A DNA stretch of 64,000 nucleotides. Source: Dreissena polymorpha. Its lineage: Eukaryota; Mollusca; Bivalvia; Myida; Dreissenidae. Shown here piece by piece: positions 1 to 13,200 of this stretch. The notes beneath the pieces were generated by a model. It saw only the letters and a list, made by a program, of their open reading frames with translations, was not told the DNA's origin and ran no database searches. The first letter of the stretch is position 1; every line of letters starts with the position of its first letter. A program made the translations under genes and the position numbers. Location of the stretch: NCBI RefSeq assembly GCF_020536995.1, contig NC_068367.1, positions 59,079,125 to 59,143,124 on the forward strand, in the 5' to 3' direction.

Positions 1-609
1 TGACAACTGACCTACTTGAACCAGTTAACCAGTAACTGACAACTGACCTACTTGAACCAGTTAACCAGTATCTGACAACTGCCCTATTTGAAAAAGTTAA
101 CCAGTAACTGATAACTGACCTACTTGAACCAGTTAACCTGTAACTGACAACTGACCTACTTGAACCAGTTAACCAGTAACTGACAACTGCCCTACTTGAA
201 CCAGTTAACAAGTAACTGACAACTTCCCTACTTGAACCAGTTAACCAGTCACTGATAAATGCCCTACTTGAACCAGTTAACCAGTAACTGACAACTGCCC
301 TATTTGAACAAGTTAACCAGTAACTGAAAACTGACCTACTTGAAACAGTTAACTAGTAGCTGACAACTGCCCTACTTCAACCACTTAACCAGTAACTGAT
401 AACTGCCCTTCTTAAATCAGTTAACCAGTAACTGACAACTGCCCTACTTGAACCACTTAACCAGTAACTGACGACTGCCCTACTTATACCACTTAACCAG
501 TAACTGATAACTGCCCTACTTGAACTAGTTAACAAGTAACTGACAACTGCCCTACTTGAACAACCAGTAACTGACAACTGCCCTACTTGAACCAGTTAAC
601 AAGTAACTG
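1..609. repeat. 36-bp tandem satellite, left block
   Basis: Tandem 36-bp units (core TGACAACTGCCCTACTTGAA then CCAGTTAACCAGTAAC) run from the window edge, so the array starts outside. Because 36 is a multiple of 3, long frames stay open on the minus strand and spell a 12-residue periodic peptide; there is no sign of a real gene. Confidence 0.95.
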
Positions 610-946
610 CAGGGCTCAACATTAACCTAAAAACCAAATTGCCCTTCCGGGCAAGTACTTAGAAAATCTACTTGCCCAGAACATAAAGCCACTTGTCCAA
701 ACATCACATTAACTGTAAAGCTCTAATTTTTTCATAAAAATCAAAATGATACACCACAAAACCTTTTTTATATTTGCACATTTAACAAAATGATTACAGC
801 AATTTAAGTCTGATTAAAGTCTAAATTAAATGCTCTTTGTTCTTTTTTGCACTTGCCCGGGCGGACAACTAGATTATGAAATAACTTGCCCGGACCCAAC
901 TTTAACTTGCCAGGGGCAATAGGACAACCATTAATGTTGAGCCCTG
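610..946. mobile_element. 337-bp MITE inserted in the satellite
   Basis: Terminal inverted repeats CAGGGCTCAACATTAA and TTAATGTTGAGCCCTG bound a non-coding body with repeated ACTTGCCCGG-like motifs near both ends. A 5-bp duplication AACTG flanks it (605-609, 947-951), though the satellite itself contains AACTG. It is related by its ends to the element at 17569-18640. Confidence 0.8.
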
Positions 947-2340
947 AACTGACAACTGACCTACTTGAACCAGTTAACCAGCAACTGACAACTGACCCAC
1001 TTGAACCAGTTAACCTGTAACCTACAACTGTCCTACTTGAACCAGTTAACCAGTAACTGATAACTGTCCTACTTGAACCAGTTAACCAGTAACTGATAAC
1101 TGCCCTACTTGAACCAGTAAACAAGTAACTGACAACTGCCCCACTTTAGCCAGTTAACAAGTAACTGACAACTGACCTACTTGAACCAGTTAACCAGTAA
1201 CTGACAACTGCCCTACTTGAACCAGTTAACCAGTAACTGACAACTGCCCTACTTGAACAAGTTAACCAATAACTGACAACTGCCCTACTTAAACCAATTA
1301 ACAAGCAACTGACAACTGCCCTACTTAAACAGGTTAACAAGTAACTGACAACTTCCTTACTTGAACCAGTAACTGACAACTGACCTACTTGAACCAGTTA
1401 ACCAGTAACTGACAACTGCCCTACTTGAACCAATTAACAAGTAACTGACAACTGCCCTACTTGAACCAGTTAACCAGTAACTGACAACTGCCCTACTTGA
1501 ACCAGTTAACCGGTAACTGACAACTGCCCTACTTGAACCAGTTAACCAGTAGCTGACAACTGCCCTACTTGAACCAATTAACCAGTAACTGACAACTGCC
1601 CTACTTGAACCAATTAACCAGTCACTGATAACTGCCCTACTTAAACCAGTTAAACAATAACTGACAACTGCCCTTCTTGAACCAGTCACTGACAACTGCC
1701 CTACTTAAACAGGTTAACAAGTAACTGACAACTTCCCTACTTGAACCAGTAACTGACAACTGACCTACTTGAACCAGTTAACCAGTAACTGACAACTGCC
1801 CTACTTGAACCAATTAACAAGTAACTGACAACTGCCCTACTTGAACCAGTTAACCAGTAACTGACAACTGCCCTACTTGAACCAGTTAGCCAGTAACTGA
1901 CAACTGCCCTACTTGAACCAGTTAACCAGTAACTGACAACTGCCCTACTTGAACCAGTTAGCCAGTAACTGACAACTGCCCTACTTGAACCAATTAACCA
2001 GTCACTGATAACTGCCCTACTTAAACCAGTTAAACAATAACTGACAACTGCCCTTCTTGAACCAGTCACTGACAACTGCCCTACTCAAACCAGGTAACCA
2101 GTAACTGACACTGATAACTGCCCTACTTAAACCAGTTAAACAATAACTGACAACTGCCCTTCTTGAACCAGTCACTGACAACTGCCCTACTTAAACCAGG
2201 TAACCAGTAACTGACAACTGCCCTACTTGAACCAGTTAACCTGTAACTGACAACTGCCCTACTTGAACCATTTAACCAGTAACTGACAACTGCCCTACTT
2301 GAACCAGTTAACCAGTAGCTGACAACTGCCCTACTTGAAC
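947..2340. repeat. 36-bp tandem satellite, right block with higher-order repeat
   Basis: This continues the 36-bp array. Two nearly identical blocks, about 1321-1700 and 1701-2080, repeat with a period of 380 bp, each containing the same truncated units. This is a higher-order organisation made by recent block duplication. Confidence 0.92.
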
Positions 2341-2811
2341 CTGTCATCGGGAAGAATAGGGGCAGAAGTAATTTCATGTCCATATGCCACACTACAGTAA
2401 ACACTGTACCTATGTCGGTGGACTTAAATTTAAACCCATAATGCCCCAGCACTCTAACAACTGAGCTGGACTGAACACAGTGCTCCAACTAGGATCTCAA
2501 AAAGGAGGATGTTCATTTGAGAAAAGGGCACTTAAGCATGCGCATAATTATTATCCCTTTGGCATATTTTCCACACAGCATGTTTTACATCACTATGTAT
2601 ATATTTTCGTTTCCTATTACAAGTATTTCATTCAAAACTTTGTTTTTCTTATTAATAAGACTTGCTTCACTGTAAAATTTCAGTTTATTTATTTATAAAA
2701 AGGGCCTGGTGGAAGTCTATGGGTGACAGTGGGACCTTGCGGTGCCAGGCGCTGCACCCTTCCAGGAGGGCTGAGCTGGAGGACTGGAAATAAGATGTGG
2801 AAAGTGGAAAC
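2341..2811. other. Gene-poor unique sequence
   Basis: No gene, RNA or clear repeat structure seen; AT-rich. Confidence 0.5.
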
Positions 2812-3028
2812 CAGTGCTTTTTTCCTGCTTTTGTGAAGCAGCATTGGCCCCCTCCCCCATTTTGTGAAAAAATGAGTCCCAAACGGTTAAAAAATTGTCA
2901 AAAATTGGTCGCAAACTTTCTAAAATTTTGAAAATGTGTTGCGAACTTCTTGAAATTGAGAAAATTTGAGTCGCGAATTTCCCAAATTTGTGAAAAACGA
3001 CCATTCTCACAGAAGGAAAAAAGCCCTG
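2812..3028. mobile_element. 217-bp MITE, CAGTGCTTTTTTCC ends
   Basis: CAGTGCTTTTTTCCTGCTTT at the left and AGAAGGAAAAAAGCCCTG at the right form imperfect inverted ends. Inside are alternating blocks such as TTGTGAAAAA and GAGTCGCGAA. It belongs with 19440-19649. No clean target duplication. Confidence 0.65.
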
Positions 3029-3289
3029 AATACTTACTTATTGTACAGATGATTGTCCACCCGAACTTTTGTGTAGGCTTTGAAATCATCTGGCATCAAC
3101 ATGACAGGAATCGTTACATGATTCAGCTCCATAACCTGAAAATAGACATCATGTTGACTGGTTGTTAGACCGAATACTTCTATATGTCTTAAAGTCCATC
3201 CTTCAAAGTTCACTTTCGGTTCATGATTTTATGATTTATCCTGAATGAAGCCTGTTTGTCCATGAACATGGTATGTGTATATCATTATA

Positions 3290-3910
3290 TATTATTAGAA
3301 CTCAGCAGATATTATAATCATTAGAACAAGTCTTCTGACAAAGTTTCATGAAGATTGGACTATAAATCTGACTTTTAAAATGTTAAGAATGATTTACTAT
3401 AGCCATAATTATAAGGAAAACTGTCCCGCCCGCTGGTGGCCATGATTTCAACAAATCAAAAACACTTTTGAACTCACCTGAGATAGCATTAGAACAAGTT
3501 TTCTGACACAGTTTCATGAACATTCAATAATAAATGTGACTTTAGAATGTTAACAAGCTTTTTCTTCACTTTGAACTAGCGACCTAGATTTTGAAATCAC
3601 ATGACCCAGTTTCAAACTCGTTCAAGATACTATGTATCATTTGAAAAAATGTTCTGACATGAAGATTGGATAGTAGATGTGATCTCAAAAGCTCACCATC
3701 AGGATGTCATGCAGTTGAGCCAAAAACAAATGTCCTTATGACCAAGTTTCATGAAGATTGGACATTAAATGGGTCTTCTAGAGTGTTTAAAAGATTTTTA
3801 ATTAATTTTACCTAGTGCCATCTTTTTTAACTCATATGACCCAGTTTAGAAATCAGCAATGATATCATTGGGACAAATGTTTTGAACATGTTTCACGAGG
3901 ATTTTACAAT
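3290..3910. repeat. Degenerate tandem units with a TTTCATGAAGATTGGAC motif
   Basis: Several diverged copies of a roughly 180-bp unit carry the phrases GACAAAGTTTCATGAAGATT and GACCCAGTTT. They resemble the units at 49780-50240 and 53190-53520 (repeat D). Confidence 0.5.
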
Positions 3911-3954
3911 ACATGTGGCCTCTAAGAGTTTTAACGAGGTAAATGTTGACAACA

Positions 3955-4784
3955 TACAGTACAGCAAACGCGGAACAAACATAATCCACAGCTATGCCAT
4001 GGCCAGAAATTTAGTATGCGGCGGCCATGTCGAGTGTTCACGCGGCGTATCGCCGAGGCACTCTGCATCGATCCGCGCAACGACGCCGAGTCTGTTTAAA
4101 CCTCACATACTTTCGCGGAATAAATCCGCTGCATACGTACGCGGTGGATTGAGTGAAAAGATAAACACCTACATGTACATTTGTGTAGCATAGAAACCTA
4201 GATTTACGCTACTTTCATATTTATTATTTTCACGTTTTAATAAGCGATATGGCATGTAATGCGCTTTAACAAATTATCGTTGAATAAATTACATACAATG
4301 TTAAGGTTTCCTTCAATTCTGAAATCAGCTTTATTAAATTTGTAATCCGAAACACACTTCTGAATTTTAATGCTAATGCGACATTAACAAATTCTAGCGT
4401 CAAAAAATATCCTTTGTCTCAATAAAAAGCGCACGAAAATTATGCAGACATGTACAACATCACATGGAAAGTTTGAGTACATATTTTGTATTGTATAAAA
4501 ACATGTACATCACGTCAGGCGATTTATGCATGTTCAGTGGGAAAAAAACCGCCCCTATTTGACGTTATTTCATCACATCTTTAAATAGTAACAAATGCCA
4601 AAATGTATTTGATACTTAAGAATAATTGCGAATGTGTGTGTGTCTTGAGCACTTTTATCGTAAATATTTACCGAAATTTGCTATAAAACTGGATTATATG
4701 GGATTATCGGGTAATTATAAGCGATATCAACTGAATAATATAAACAAAATGAAACTACTTTATATAAGCATAAGTCAAACAATA
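3955..4784. mobile_element. Truncated long TA-type non-autonomous element
   Basis: The left end CAGTACAGCAAACGCGG resembles the CAGTACAGG/CAGTACACTCC ends at 36949 and 41704. Internal 4565-4725 matches 37648-37815, and 4427-4446 matches 42259-42280. The right end is missing where repeat F begins at 4785. No coding capacity. Confidence 0.5.
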
Positions 4785-5317
4785 GTTATAACAAGACTAT
4801 TGCCAAGCAATATAGTCCCCTACCGAATCCACCATTGTCAGAAATTCCACCATTGTCAGATTTTTTAAAATTATTTGTTGCCATATATAGCAACCAGAAT
4901 TTTTTACGTAGGAACAAAATGAAATGATGTGCATAATGTCCATATTGCCATCTATCCATGTTTCAAGTTTCATGAAAAAATATTAAGAACTTTTATAGTT
5001 ATCGCAGGATCCAGAAAACCACCATTTTCAGCTGTATTTCTTGTCCATTTATTGCCATAGCAACCATAATTGTTCACGTAGGAACAAAATGAAATGACGT
5101 GCATAATGTCCATATTGCCATCTATCCATGTTTCAAAATGAAATGACGTGCATAATGTCCATATTGCCATCTATCCATGTTTCAAGTTTTATGAAATAAT
5201 ATTAAGAACTTTGAAAGTTATCGCAGGATCCAGAAAAGTGTGACGGACGGACTGACGGACGGAAGACGGACAAAGACCGGTCACAAAAGCTCACCTGAGC
5301 AATCAGTTGAGCTAAAA
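4785..5317 (-). repeat. Repeat F, reverse copy (two to three ~165-bp units)
   Basis: The same unit as the array at 46826-48668, in the opposite orientation: TACGTAGGAACAAAATGAAA, GCATAATGTCCATATTGCCA, TATCGCAGGATCCAGAAAA. Both ends of the family are visible, with CAAGACTATTGCCAAGCAAT at 4790 and GACGGAC runs near 5240. Confidence 0.75.
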
Positions 5318-6170
5318 AGTCTGGAAAACTGTTATTTTAGAGACATATGTCTTAGTCCAAGGCCCTTAATTTCCCCCAAAATTGATGGACCACAACAAAA
5401 CTTAAATCTGTGACTCATGTAGAATAGACTCACACAACAAAAATCAAGTATATATCTGAAAGCATTTTGGAAAAAAATCCAGAAACGTATAGACAGACTT
5501 CTACTGAGGGCATAAACAAATGCATTTTGTTTTAACATTTTGGCTTTAAAAATCGGATGCTAGTCGTACAAGTTTGCCCATTATACATTATTAAGTACTG
5601 AAATTGGGCAGCTGTAAGTTACTATGCTGTTGTGGTCTGGGCTGTCATAACTTTGGACTGGCATACTTCTGCACACAACTGTTAATTATCCTCGAGTATC
5701 CTAACATCGTGGTAATAACGAAAATTGGCCTCGCGCGACAAAAAATGTCAAGAGATCTTGGCGGTTCAACACTTAAATATTACATTGATTATCGGTTAAT
5801 GTTACTACGGTATAGATAAAACAAAAAACATGCAGCAAAATATTATATAATTTACCTTTTCATTGCATACCCATTGCTCAGCGTCTCGGTCCCTATGTAT
5901 CCTAAGTTCGCGGTAAACCTTCCAGGTTAAAATTGATCAACTTCCGGTTTCAAAATGTTATTTTTTGCATAAGGCCAATCAAAACAATTGTTTACTGAAA
6001 CTAATCAACTTTCATTTAGCTGAGAATTTTTTATGTGGGATTAACAAATTCTAACTCCTGGTGATGCACCCTTCATGAGATCTGGAATACATCGTTTACC
6101 AGCAAAGACAAAAAAGGGTTGAACAGCTACACCACTTGCAGAACCACATCTAATAATTGTAGTTACCTGT
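5318..6170. other. Sequence without recognised gene or repeat
   Basis: Short open frames only; nothing supportable. Confidence 0.4.
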
Positions 6171-6607
6171 CCCTTTTAAAGTGACATTTCTACTCAAAAT
6201 CAATGAAAATGTTGTACAATATTTCGTAAAATAAAGCTAAAGAATTAAAAATCATTGTTCATTATGGCCATTGTCGAAATTTCAACGCCAGATGTGGTCT
6301 GGTAGACTAGATGTTTGTGGATACAAAATGCTCGTTTTTATTATGGTTTTAACATGGTACCATTTTAGTGTTCCTGTGTCGTATCAATAGATATATAAAT
6401 CGCAATAAATTAACATGGAATTTTTGTGGTCACAAATAAATAAAAACGATCATTTTGTATCTACAAAAATCTATGTAATCGTACCACATCTAGCGTTGAA
6501 ATTGTGGCTATTGCTATAAGGAACACTGATTGTTTAGATGTTAACTTTATTTTAGGAAATACTTACGAAAGTTTCGTTGATTTTGAGCGTTATAGAGACT
6601 TTAACCC
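6171..6607. mobile_element. Foldback element with ~200-bp arms
   Basis: Almost the whole 437 bp is an imperfect inverted repeat. 6171-6250 (TTTAAAGTGACATTT, CAAAATCAATGAAA, AAAATAAAG) mirrors 6550-6607. TTTCAACGCCAGATGTGGT at about 6278 mirrors ACCACATCTAGCGTTGAAA at about 6482. Non-coding; superfamily unknown. Confidence 0.75.
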
Positions 6608-6868
6608 ATTTAACTCAGTGCTATTTTATTGCACCATTGATAAAATGTAGAAAACAGCTAAAATATCAAGTCACTTTAATCGAAAAATAAAAATTGCTCG
6701 GCCTAAAATTTAAATACTCATTTGCATACGCGCCCCTGGAAAGGTCATGTCGTCTGCTCTGTAAACGAAAAAAAAATGGGGGCAACACTTTGGGGCGTTA
6801 TATCGGTCATTTTTCACATGCTATGAACATGAAATAGTAAAATATCATTTTTCAGAAAGGTGGTAATA

Positions 6869-8210
6869 CACTACGCGGCCCGCGATTTTTGCCTAAATCA
6901 CCAATCACCGCGTTTGGGCCAACATGGCAAAGCGCGGTGATTCGCCGCAAATCGCGGTTATTCACCGTGATAACACGCTACGGGTGATTCGCGGTGATTC
7001 TGCCGTGATTTCACTGCGACCATCTCGCGATAAAGATCAGCTGTTGAATCATCGCAAAACACCGCGAATCGCAGTGATTGGCGTTGACTACTATATTTAA
7101 ATTTCAACTTATTAACTAATGTCATTATTATTGACGATCACATTAATGATTATATCGCTAAAATGTATTCCAATTTGAAAGTAAACACCGTACTTGCGGA
7201 ATGTCGAATCCTGATTTCCAAACAATATCTTTATTGGTTGAAATAACAATTGTACAGTATGGCTCACGCAAAACCAACAAAGTTCGCGGCTACAGTTTCT
7301 TTTGTTCTCGAAGTTTCTCCGCAGCCACAATGAGTATTCACTCCGAATCATGCCAAGGCACTCAGCGATAATTCGCGGATATAAGAAACAGGTACAGATT
7401 ATAACCTGATATTTTTACTTCTACGCGCTTGTTTTAACATTTCATCAGCTTCTCTGCATACTTCATACAATTACCATCGGATGTCATCTGTCAATGATTT
7501 TGTAGGTCAGTAACCATATCAAAGAAATTTACATAGTTTAATCTCGGAAACGAGACTTGCTTTAAATGTTGAAATAAACTATATATAATTGCATAAAACT
7601 TGCTAAAATACACAGACGACACAAATATAAAAAATGTCGACCATTTGAATAAAATTCAAATGGTTTATTTGTAAAATGAATACTTTCACTTCGTCCCAAT
7701 TTTCAGAAAATGACTTTTACATGTGCATCTAAATTTAAATGTGCACATTGCTTCAGATGATGTACGCGTCTCCAATCCGGATTGGGCAGCTAGATCTTTT
7801 TAATAAAATAGTAGCGTGTAAAATTCAATTGATGGAACAATAGTAAACGTTTGTCTTTACTATTTCTCGAGCAATGTTGAACTGTCAGGGACATGGGTGT
7901 GAAATACATGTTGATATTTTAAAAAGGATACTCAATTATATCTGCCAACAATGCTAATAATCCCATATTGCTATAATCTCTGTGAAGATTATATATGTAC
8001 ATGTAACGTAGGAAAATCGTTCTTCACCACGTTGACCGGGAACGCGGTGAATCGCAGTGAATCACCGCGGAGATTATATTTATCGCATTCACGGTGATCA
8101 TGCTCGACCTAGCGTGATGAAACGTGCGAGATAGCGGTGATTTTTCACCCAAAATAAATAATGACCACCGTGTGTCTGTGATTTAGGCAAAAATCGCGGC
8201 CCGCATCGTG
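6869..8210. mobile_element. 1.34-kb non-autonomous element with TA flanks
   Basis: Long ends CACTACGCGGCCCGCGATTT and AAATCGCGGCCCGCATCGTG continue inward through GCCTAAATCAC, with TA on both sides (6867-6868, 8211-8212). Subterminal GC-rich CGCGGTGATTC-like palindromes occur at both ends around an AT-rich middle. TA duplication suggests Tc1/mariner-type mobilisation; no transposase. Interior 7882-7909 matches 38048-38074. Confidence 0.8.
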
Positions 8211-9470
8211 TACATTTATCCTTATTTACCTGTTTGAATCGCATTTTCGTTGATTTTGTTCTCGGACGCTGTGTAAACAAACTGCTGTCTCTTTTGACAT
8301 AAGTCGCACGAGAAAAAATAACGCACGCGACGAGAGGTCACGAGAATAATGGATACCACGATGTTAGAACTCCCACAATGTTGGGATATTCGATGATAAT
8401 AATGTTTACCCCGACAAGATAAATATTTCCTCGAAAAGCAAGTCTAAGCGCCATGTGTGATGGGTCTAAAGGAGAAATGTGTCACCCAGTAAAAAAAAAT
8501 GCTTTGACATTTTGACAATAATGAAGACTGAGAGAGTGAACATGAATGGCATCTGACTTATCCCAAAAATCTGGTCATTGATGCTTAATAACAACAGACT
8601 TAATCTGTTTACAAATAACTTTCTAGTTAATTACTAAGTAATAATTATAAGTTAAGAACATATATACCGAGTGATTAATTCCCCACATGAATACACTCAA
8701 CAATGGTTCATTGGCCCTAAACAGTTTTCTCTTTGCTTTTTTCACTTTCAGTGATTTTTGTTTCTCTTGCACAGTTTGATGGCTCGTCATTCTGCTCCTT
8801 ATTGCACTTATAATCAATAAAATGCGTGTTGTTTAATTCAAGAAATGCACTAAAATGATTGCAAATCACTTATTGCGTTCAAGCTTCAGTCGTTCCATAA
8901 TGATGACGAAAATCGATTTCTCGCGATTAACACCCTTTTCCTGATTGATGGCGAATTCCATCCCAGAATGCCAAATTTAAGGGAGACAAATCTTATTTAA
9001 TGTGCTCTATTTCCCGTCCTACAAACTATTTCATCCATATCACGAAATTGTGTGATTTAAATAAATTAAGTGGAGATTTTTATATACACGAAGAACAACA
9101 AATTGTAAATGTTTAAATACATGCGATTCGTTGTATATTCTGTCTATTGAGCCATCAATAATACATGTAATTTCATGGCAAACGTGTTCGGGATTTAGGA
9201 AAACTTAGAATGTTGTGTACTTGCACCCGGAAAAGACTCTTTAGTTGCTGTGTTTGATTTCTTGTTGCTACAAATGCAATTAAATAAAACAGATACATTC
9301 AGAAACAAATTGATTAAACGGTGTTCATCAGACTCAGAGTCTAGATTGCCATGTGCTATTGATAAAAATATATATGTTTGCAATACATTTTCGTGACCAT
9401 AAACATGCCATTGTCTTAAACAGATACAATTGGTACGATTAAGTTCAGGTCTGTTTTGAGAACATGACAC
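8211..9470 (+). other. Upstream region of GALNT11
   Basis: AT-rich sequence presumably containing the promoter and 5' UTR. I see no TATA box or CpG island that I would commit to. Confidence 0.4.
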
Positions 9471-9777
9471 ATGTTTGATATACTGAAGATGCAGTTTTCT
9501 CGTTTGAAACGCTACCAAAAAGCTGGTGTGCTTGGTGTACCAGTTATTTTCTTCATAACAATCGTGGTTTTAAATTCAAAGCTCTTGTCATCGTCAACTG
9601 GTGGTGGAGACCAGAGAAAATTGCGACTTGTACATGCTCATTCTGAGCGATCAGCTGAAAGGTTTAAACCAGAACGTTTGAGAATGTCTCATCCTTCAGA
9701 TCTGGTGTATGATGCTGAAAAACTTATGATGCTTGGCAGGATAAATGACGACAAAGATCAAAAGCAAAAGGAGGAAG
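9471..9777 (+). CDS. GALNT11: GALNT11 exon 1: cytoplasmic tail, membrane anchor, stem
   Basis: The exon reads from ATG 9471 (or the in-frame ATG at 9489) through a basic tail (SRLKRYQK), a hydrophobic anchor ([15 protein letters not shown]) and a hydrophilic stem, to donor GTACAT at 9778. It ends one base into a codon. Any 5' non-coding exon was not identified. Confidence 0.85.
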
Positions 9778-10183
9778 GTACATATCAATAAGCATCATCA
9801 CCATTTTATTTTCTATCAACCTCCATTCTATTAATCCTCTCACATGTGACATTGTATTTAAGTAAACTGTTGCATTGATATCAGAAATAATCTAAGGTTA
9901 AAAATTAATTCATTTTTCAGATTTAGCTATTATGTAGACCAGGGTTTTTTATCTGATTTTGGGGAAAGGGCCTGGCCTTTTTTGAGGGGAAAAAAAATTG
10001 CGCGAAATACAGATTTGGGGGGAAAAAATCACGTGAAGCGCCGTATCTTGGGGAAAATAAGGAAAGTCTTAAATAATCAATTCAACATATTTTGCTGTTA
10101 AAAACAAATACAAGGCAACAGATAATTTAATTTTGCAATATGTTATATTTTTTACACTGGATCAGGTTAACTTATGTATTTAA

Positions 10184-10214
<31 letters not shown>

Positions 10215-13200
10215 TTTTTAAGGGGAAAAAATTGAAGTCTGGGGAAAGTTTTCCTGCTGAGGGGAAAAAAATCTGAGGGGAAAGGGCCGATTTTCGGCAG
10301 GTCCCAAAGAAGGAAAAAAAGCCCTGTAGACTGAATAACTCTGTATAAACAATTCACTGAACATGCAAAAGTTAGGAATATCGGACACAAACTTATTTTT
10401 GTGCCTTATTCCTGAAGTGATTACTTTTATTTCTGTTGATAATAGGTTCAAGTCTGTATGCGTTCAATGAGCTACTAAGTAGCCGTTTGAGTCTGAACAG
10501 AGCCATTCCTGACACGAGACATCAACTGTAAGTAAACATTTTTATGCCCCCTTATTCGAAGAAGAGGGGGTATATTGTTTTAGTCCTGTCTGTCTGTCTG
10601 TCATTGTATGTGTGTGTCCCAAAACTTTAACCTTGGTTAAAGTGTTGCAATAACTTTTGCATTATTGAAGATAGCAACTTGATATTTGGCATGCATGTGT
10701 ATCTCATGGAGCTGCACATTTTGAGTGGTGAAAGATCAAGGTCAAGGTCATCCTTCAAGGTAAAAGGTCAAATATATGGCTTCAAAGTGGCGCAATAGGG
10801 GGCATTGTGTTTCTGACAAACACATCTCTTGTTTTAACATGTTTGTTTTTTTAATTTAAGTTTGAACTCGGCATGTTATCAAATCAATTTGTTTTGATAA
10901 AAATATTGCATGTAGAATGGTATTTTATTCTTTGATGCTATAGTATATTACATGACCTAATTTTGACTCCATCACATTATATAACATTTATATCATAAAT
11001 TGCTTAGTGTAACCCTAATAAAGTGTATCAGTTAGTTTAAACCTATTTATTTTAGCTTGATTGCATAGAAAGCCTAAGGCTTATTTGAAACACTCTAGTC
11101 CGTTTCTTGGGACTATAACTTGAACTTAGTGTCTCTTGGGGAGATCTTAAGAACGCTCCCACAGTGACCTCCCAGCTGCTAGGTGGACACGATATCCATT
11201 ACGCCACTGTGAACTATACTTGAAGTAGCTGGTTTAAAGGTTTCTTTATGATGATAAGCATAATCATGTAATAAATGTTCCCCTCTTCTTAAAAAATATG
11301 CCAAATATTTTTGCATAAATAGCAAAATGGGAAAGGTTTTTTTTCTCAGCCAGATTAGAACAAATACAGGTTAAGAAACAGGTCCAAACAAACAAAGATA
11401 AAATACTAGCATTCTTGAATTGATTCCAGCTGTCACACCCAGACTTACAGATCTGACCTCCCAAAGACCAGCGTGATCATTTGTTTCTACAACGAAGCCT
11501 GGTCAATTCTTCTGCGGACCGTGCACTCTGTTATCAACAGGACACCTACCAGTCTCTTACATGAAATAGTGCTGGTTGATGATGCAAGTGATCTCAACCT
11601 GTGTATGTATCAACTGTTTTAAAGTGGGTGTATTCAATTTCTCCAGATATATCTACGGTTCGTGAAACAGATCCATTATCAATGCAAATTGGTAAAAAAT
11701 CCCAATTTCGAAAAAAATATATCTTTTCAAATAAGTGTCTGATGATTATTAATTATAAATTTTATGTCAGTTGCAATTTACAAATTTTATAGCAATAAGT
11801 TATATAATTTTGTTGTTATAGGTTAAATTATTATTAGGATTTATATTAATTCAGTTTTCAAATTCAGCGGACTTTTTATGCGAAAAATCCTGAAATCTCA
11901 TTTTTCAAAATGATCAGGAAAAGGCCTGGATTTAATGTCAACATTATTTAAGAGAACAAATATGAACAAAAGTATGATGATACTAACTTCAAATATTTAA
12001 TGAACTTAAGAATTACAGATTAATCCCTTTCTCCAAACTGATACCAATGCATTTAATAATTGCGAATTAAAAACATATCTGCACAAAACATATTGAGATA
12101 TTTCAAATATTCTACATTTCTTATGTACTGATACATGGAATTTCTGACAGAAATGCAAAACATATTTTAACGTTGTAACATTCTACTTAGAACAAATTTA
12201 ACACAGAAAGCTTTTTTGCACAGCCCATCTGCAGGAAAAACTAGCCATATACATCTGGGAGCTTCACCCAAACGTGACTTTGGTTCGAACTCCAACACGA
12301 CAAGGCTTGATACGCGCAAGAATGTATGGTGCCCACGTTGCCACTGGAGAGGTAGTGAGATATTCACAAACAAGGATCTTATTAAAGTCTTAAGTGGGTA
12401 GCATATTAATACATACTAAGATTATGACATTGGGGGGGGGGGGGTATCTCTTAATTCCAGTGATTTGATTCAATGTTTCTTGTGGATTTATAAGTCTAGA
12501 CCTCGTGTTTTGTGGAATATGAAAAATCCTTAAATGTAATGGTTATGGGCTACTTAAAATTTATTGGTTAAGGCAGGTCATGCAAAAAATGCATGCTTTT
12601 AAAGGATTTATTAATTCAGAAAATTGGATATATCAGTTAAAATAGCAGTTTTCGATATCAAAGGGGAGTAACTCGTGTTACCTGGTATTGTTGATCAATT
12701 GAATTGTCTCCCTTTGTTATTTAAAAAAATACTTTTATTCAGAAAATTTAAATAAATGAATCAAGTAACACTGTACTTGGTAAAGTTAAGTATGATATCT
12801 TCCACATATTTGGTATTGTATTACTTCCTGTAGTTTTTTTCAGGTACTAGTGTTCTTAGATAGTCACTGTGAAGTAAATGCGCAATGGTTAGAGCCACTT
12901 CTAACGTCTCTAGCGAGCACCAAAAAGCCAACAATCGCTGTACCTGTGATTGATGCGATCAACTCGGGAACGTTCGAGTACAAAGAATCCCCTCTGGTCA
13001 AAGGTGGTTTTAACTGGGGCCTGCACTTCCAATGGGAGCAATTGCCAGCAGATTATTTTAAAAGTAAGCAAGTGTTTCAGAGGACATAGATTGCAGCATA
13101 TATTTGTTTGACGACTGTAATCTCTACATCCAACAGTTTTCATCTCATTTTTACACAACTTTATGAGCTTTTGCGGTTATGATATTAGGCTAAGTTCTCT

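Noticed and set aside
377-2488. Several 60-120-residue minus-strand open frames with a repeated SSRAVVSYWLTG peptide
   Set aside because: They follow from a 36-bp satellite period divisible by three; there are no flanking gene features and frames break wherever units are truncated.
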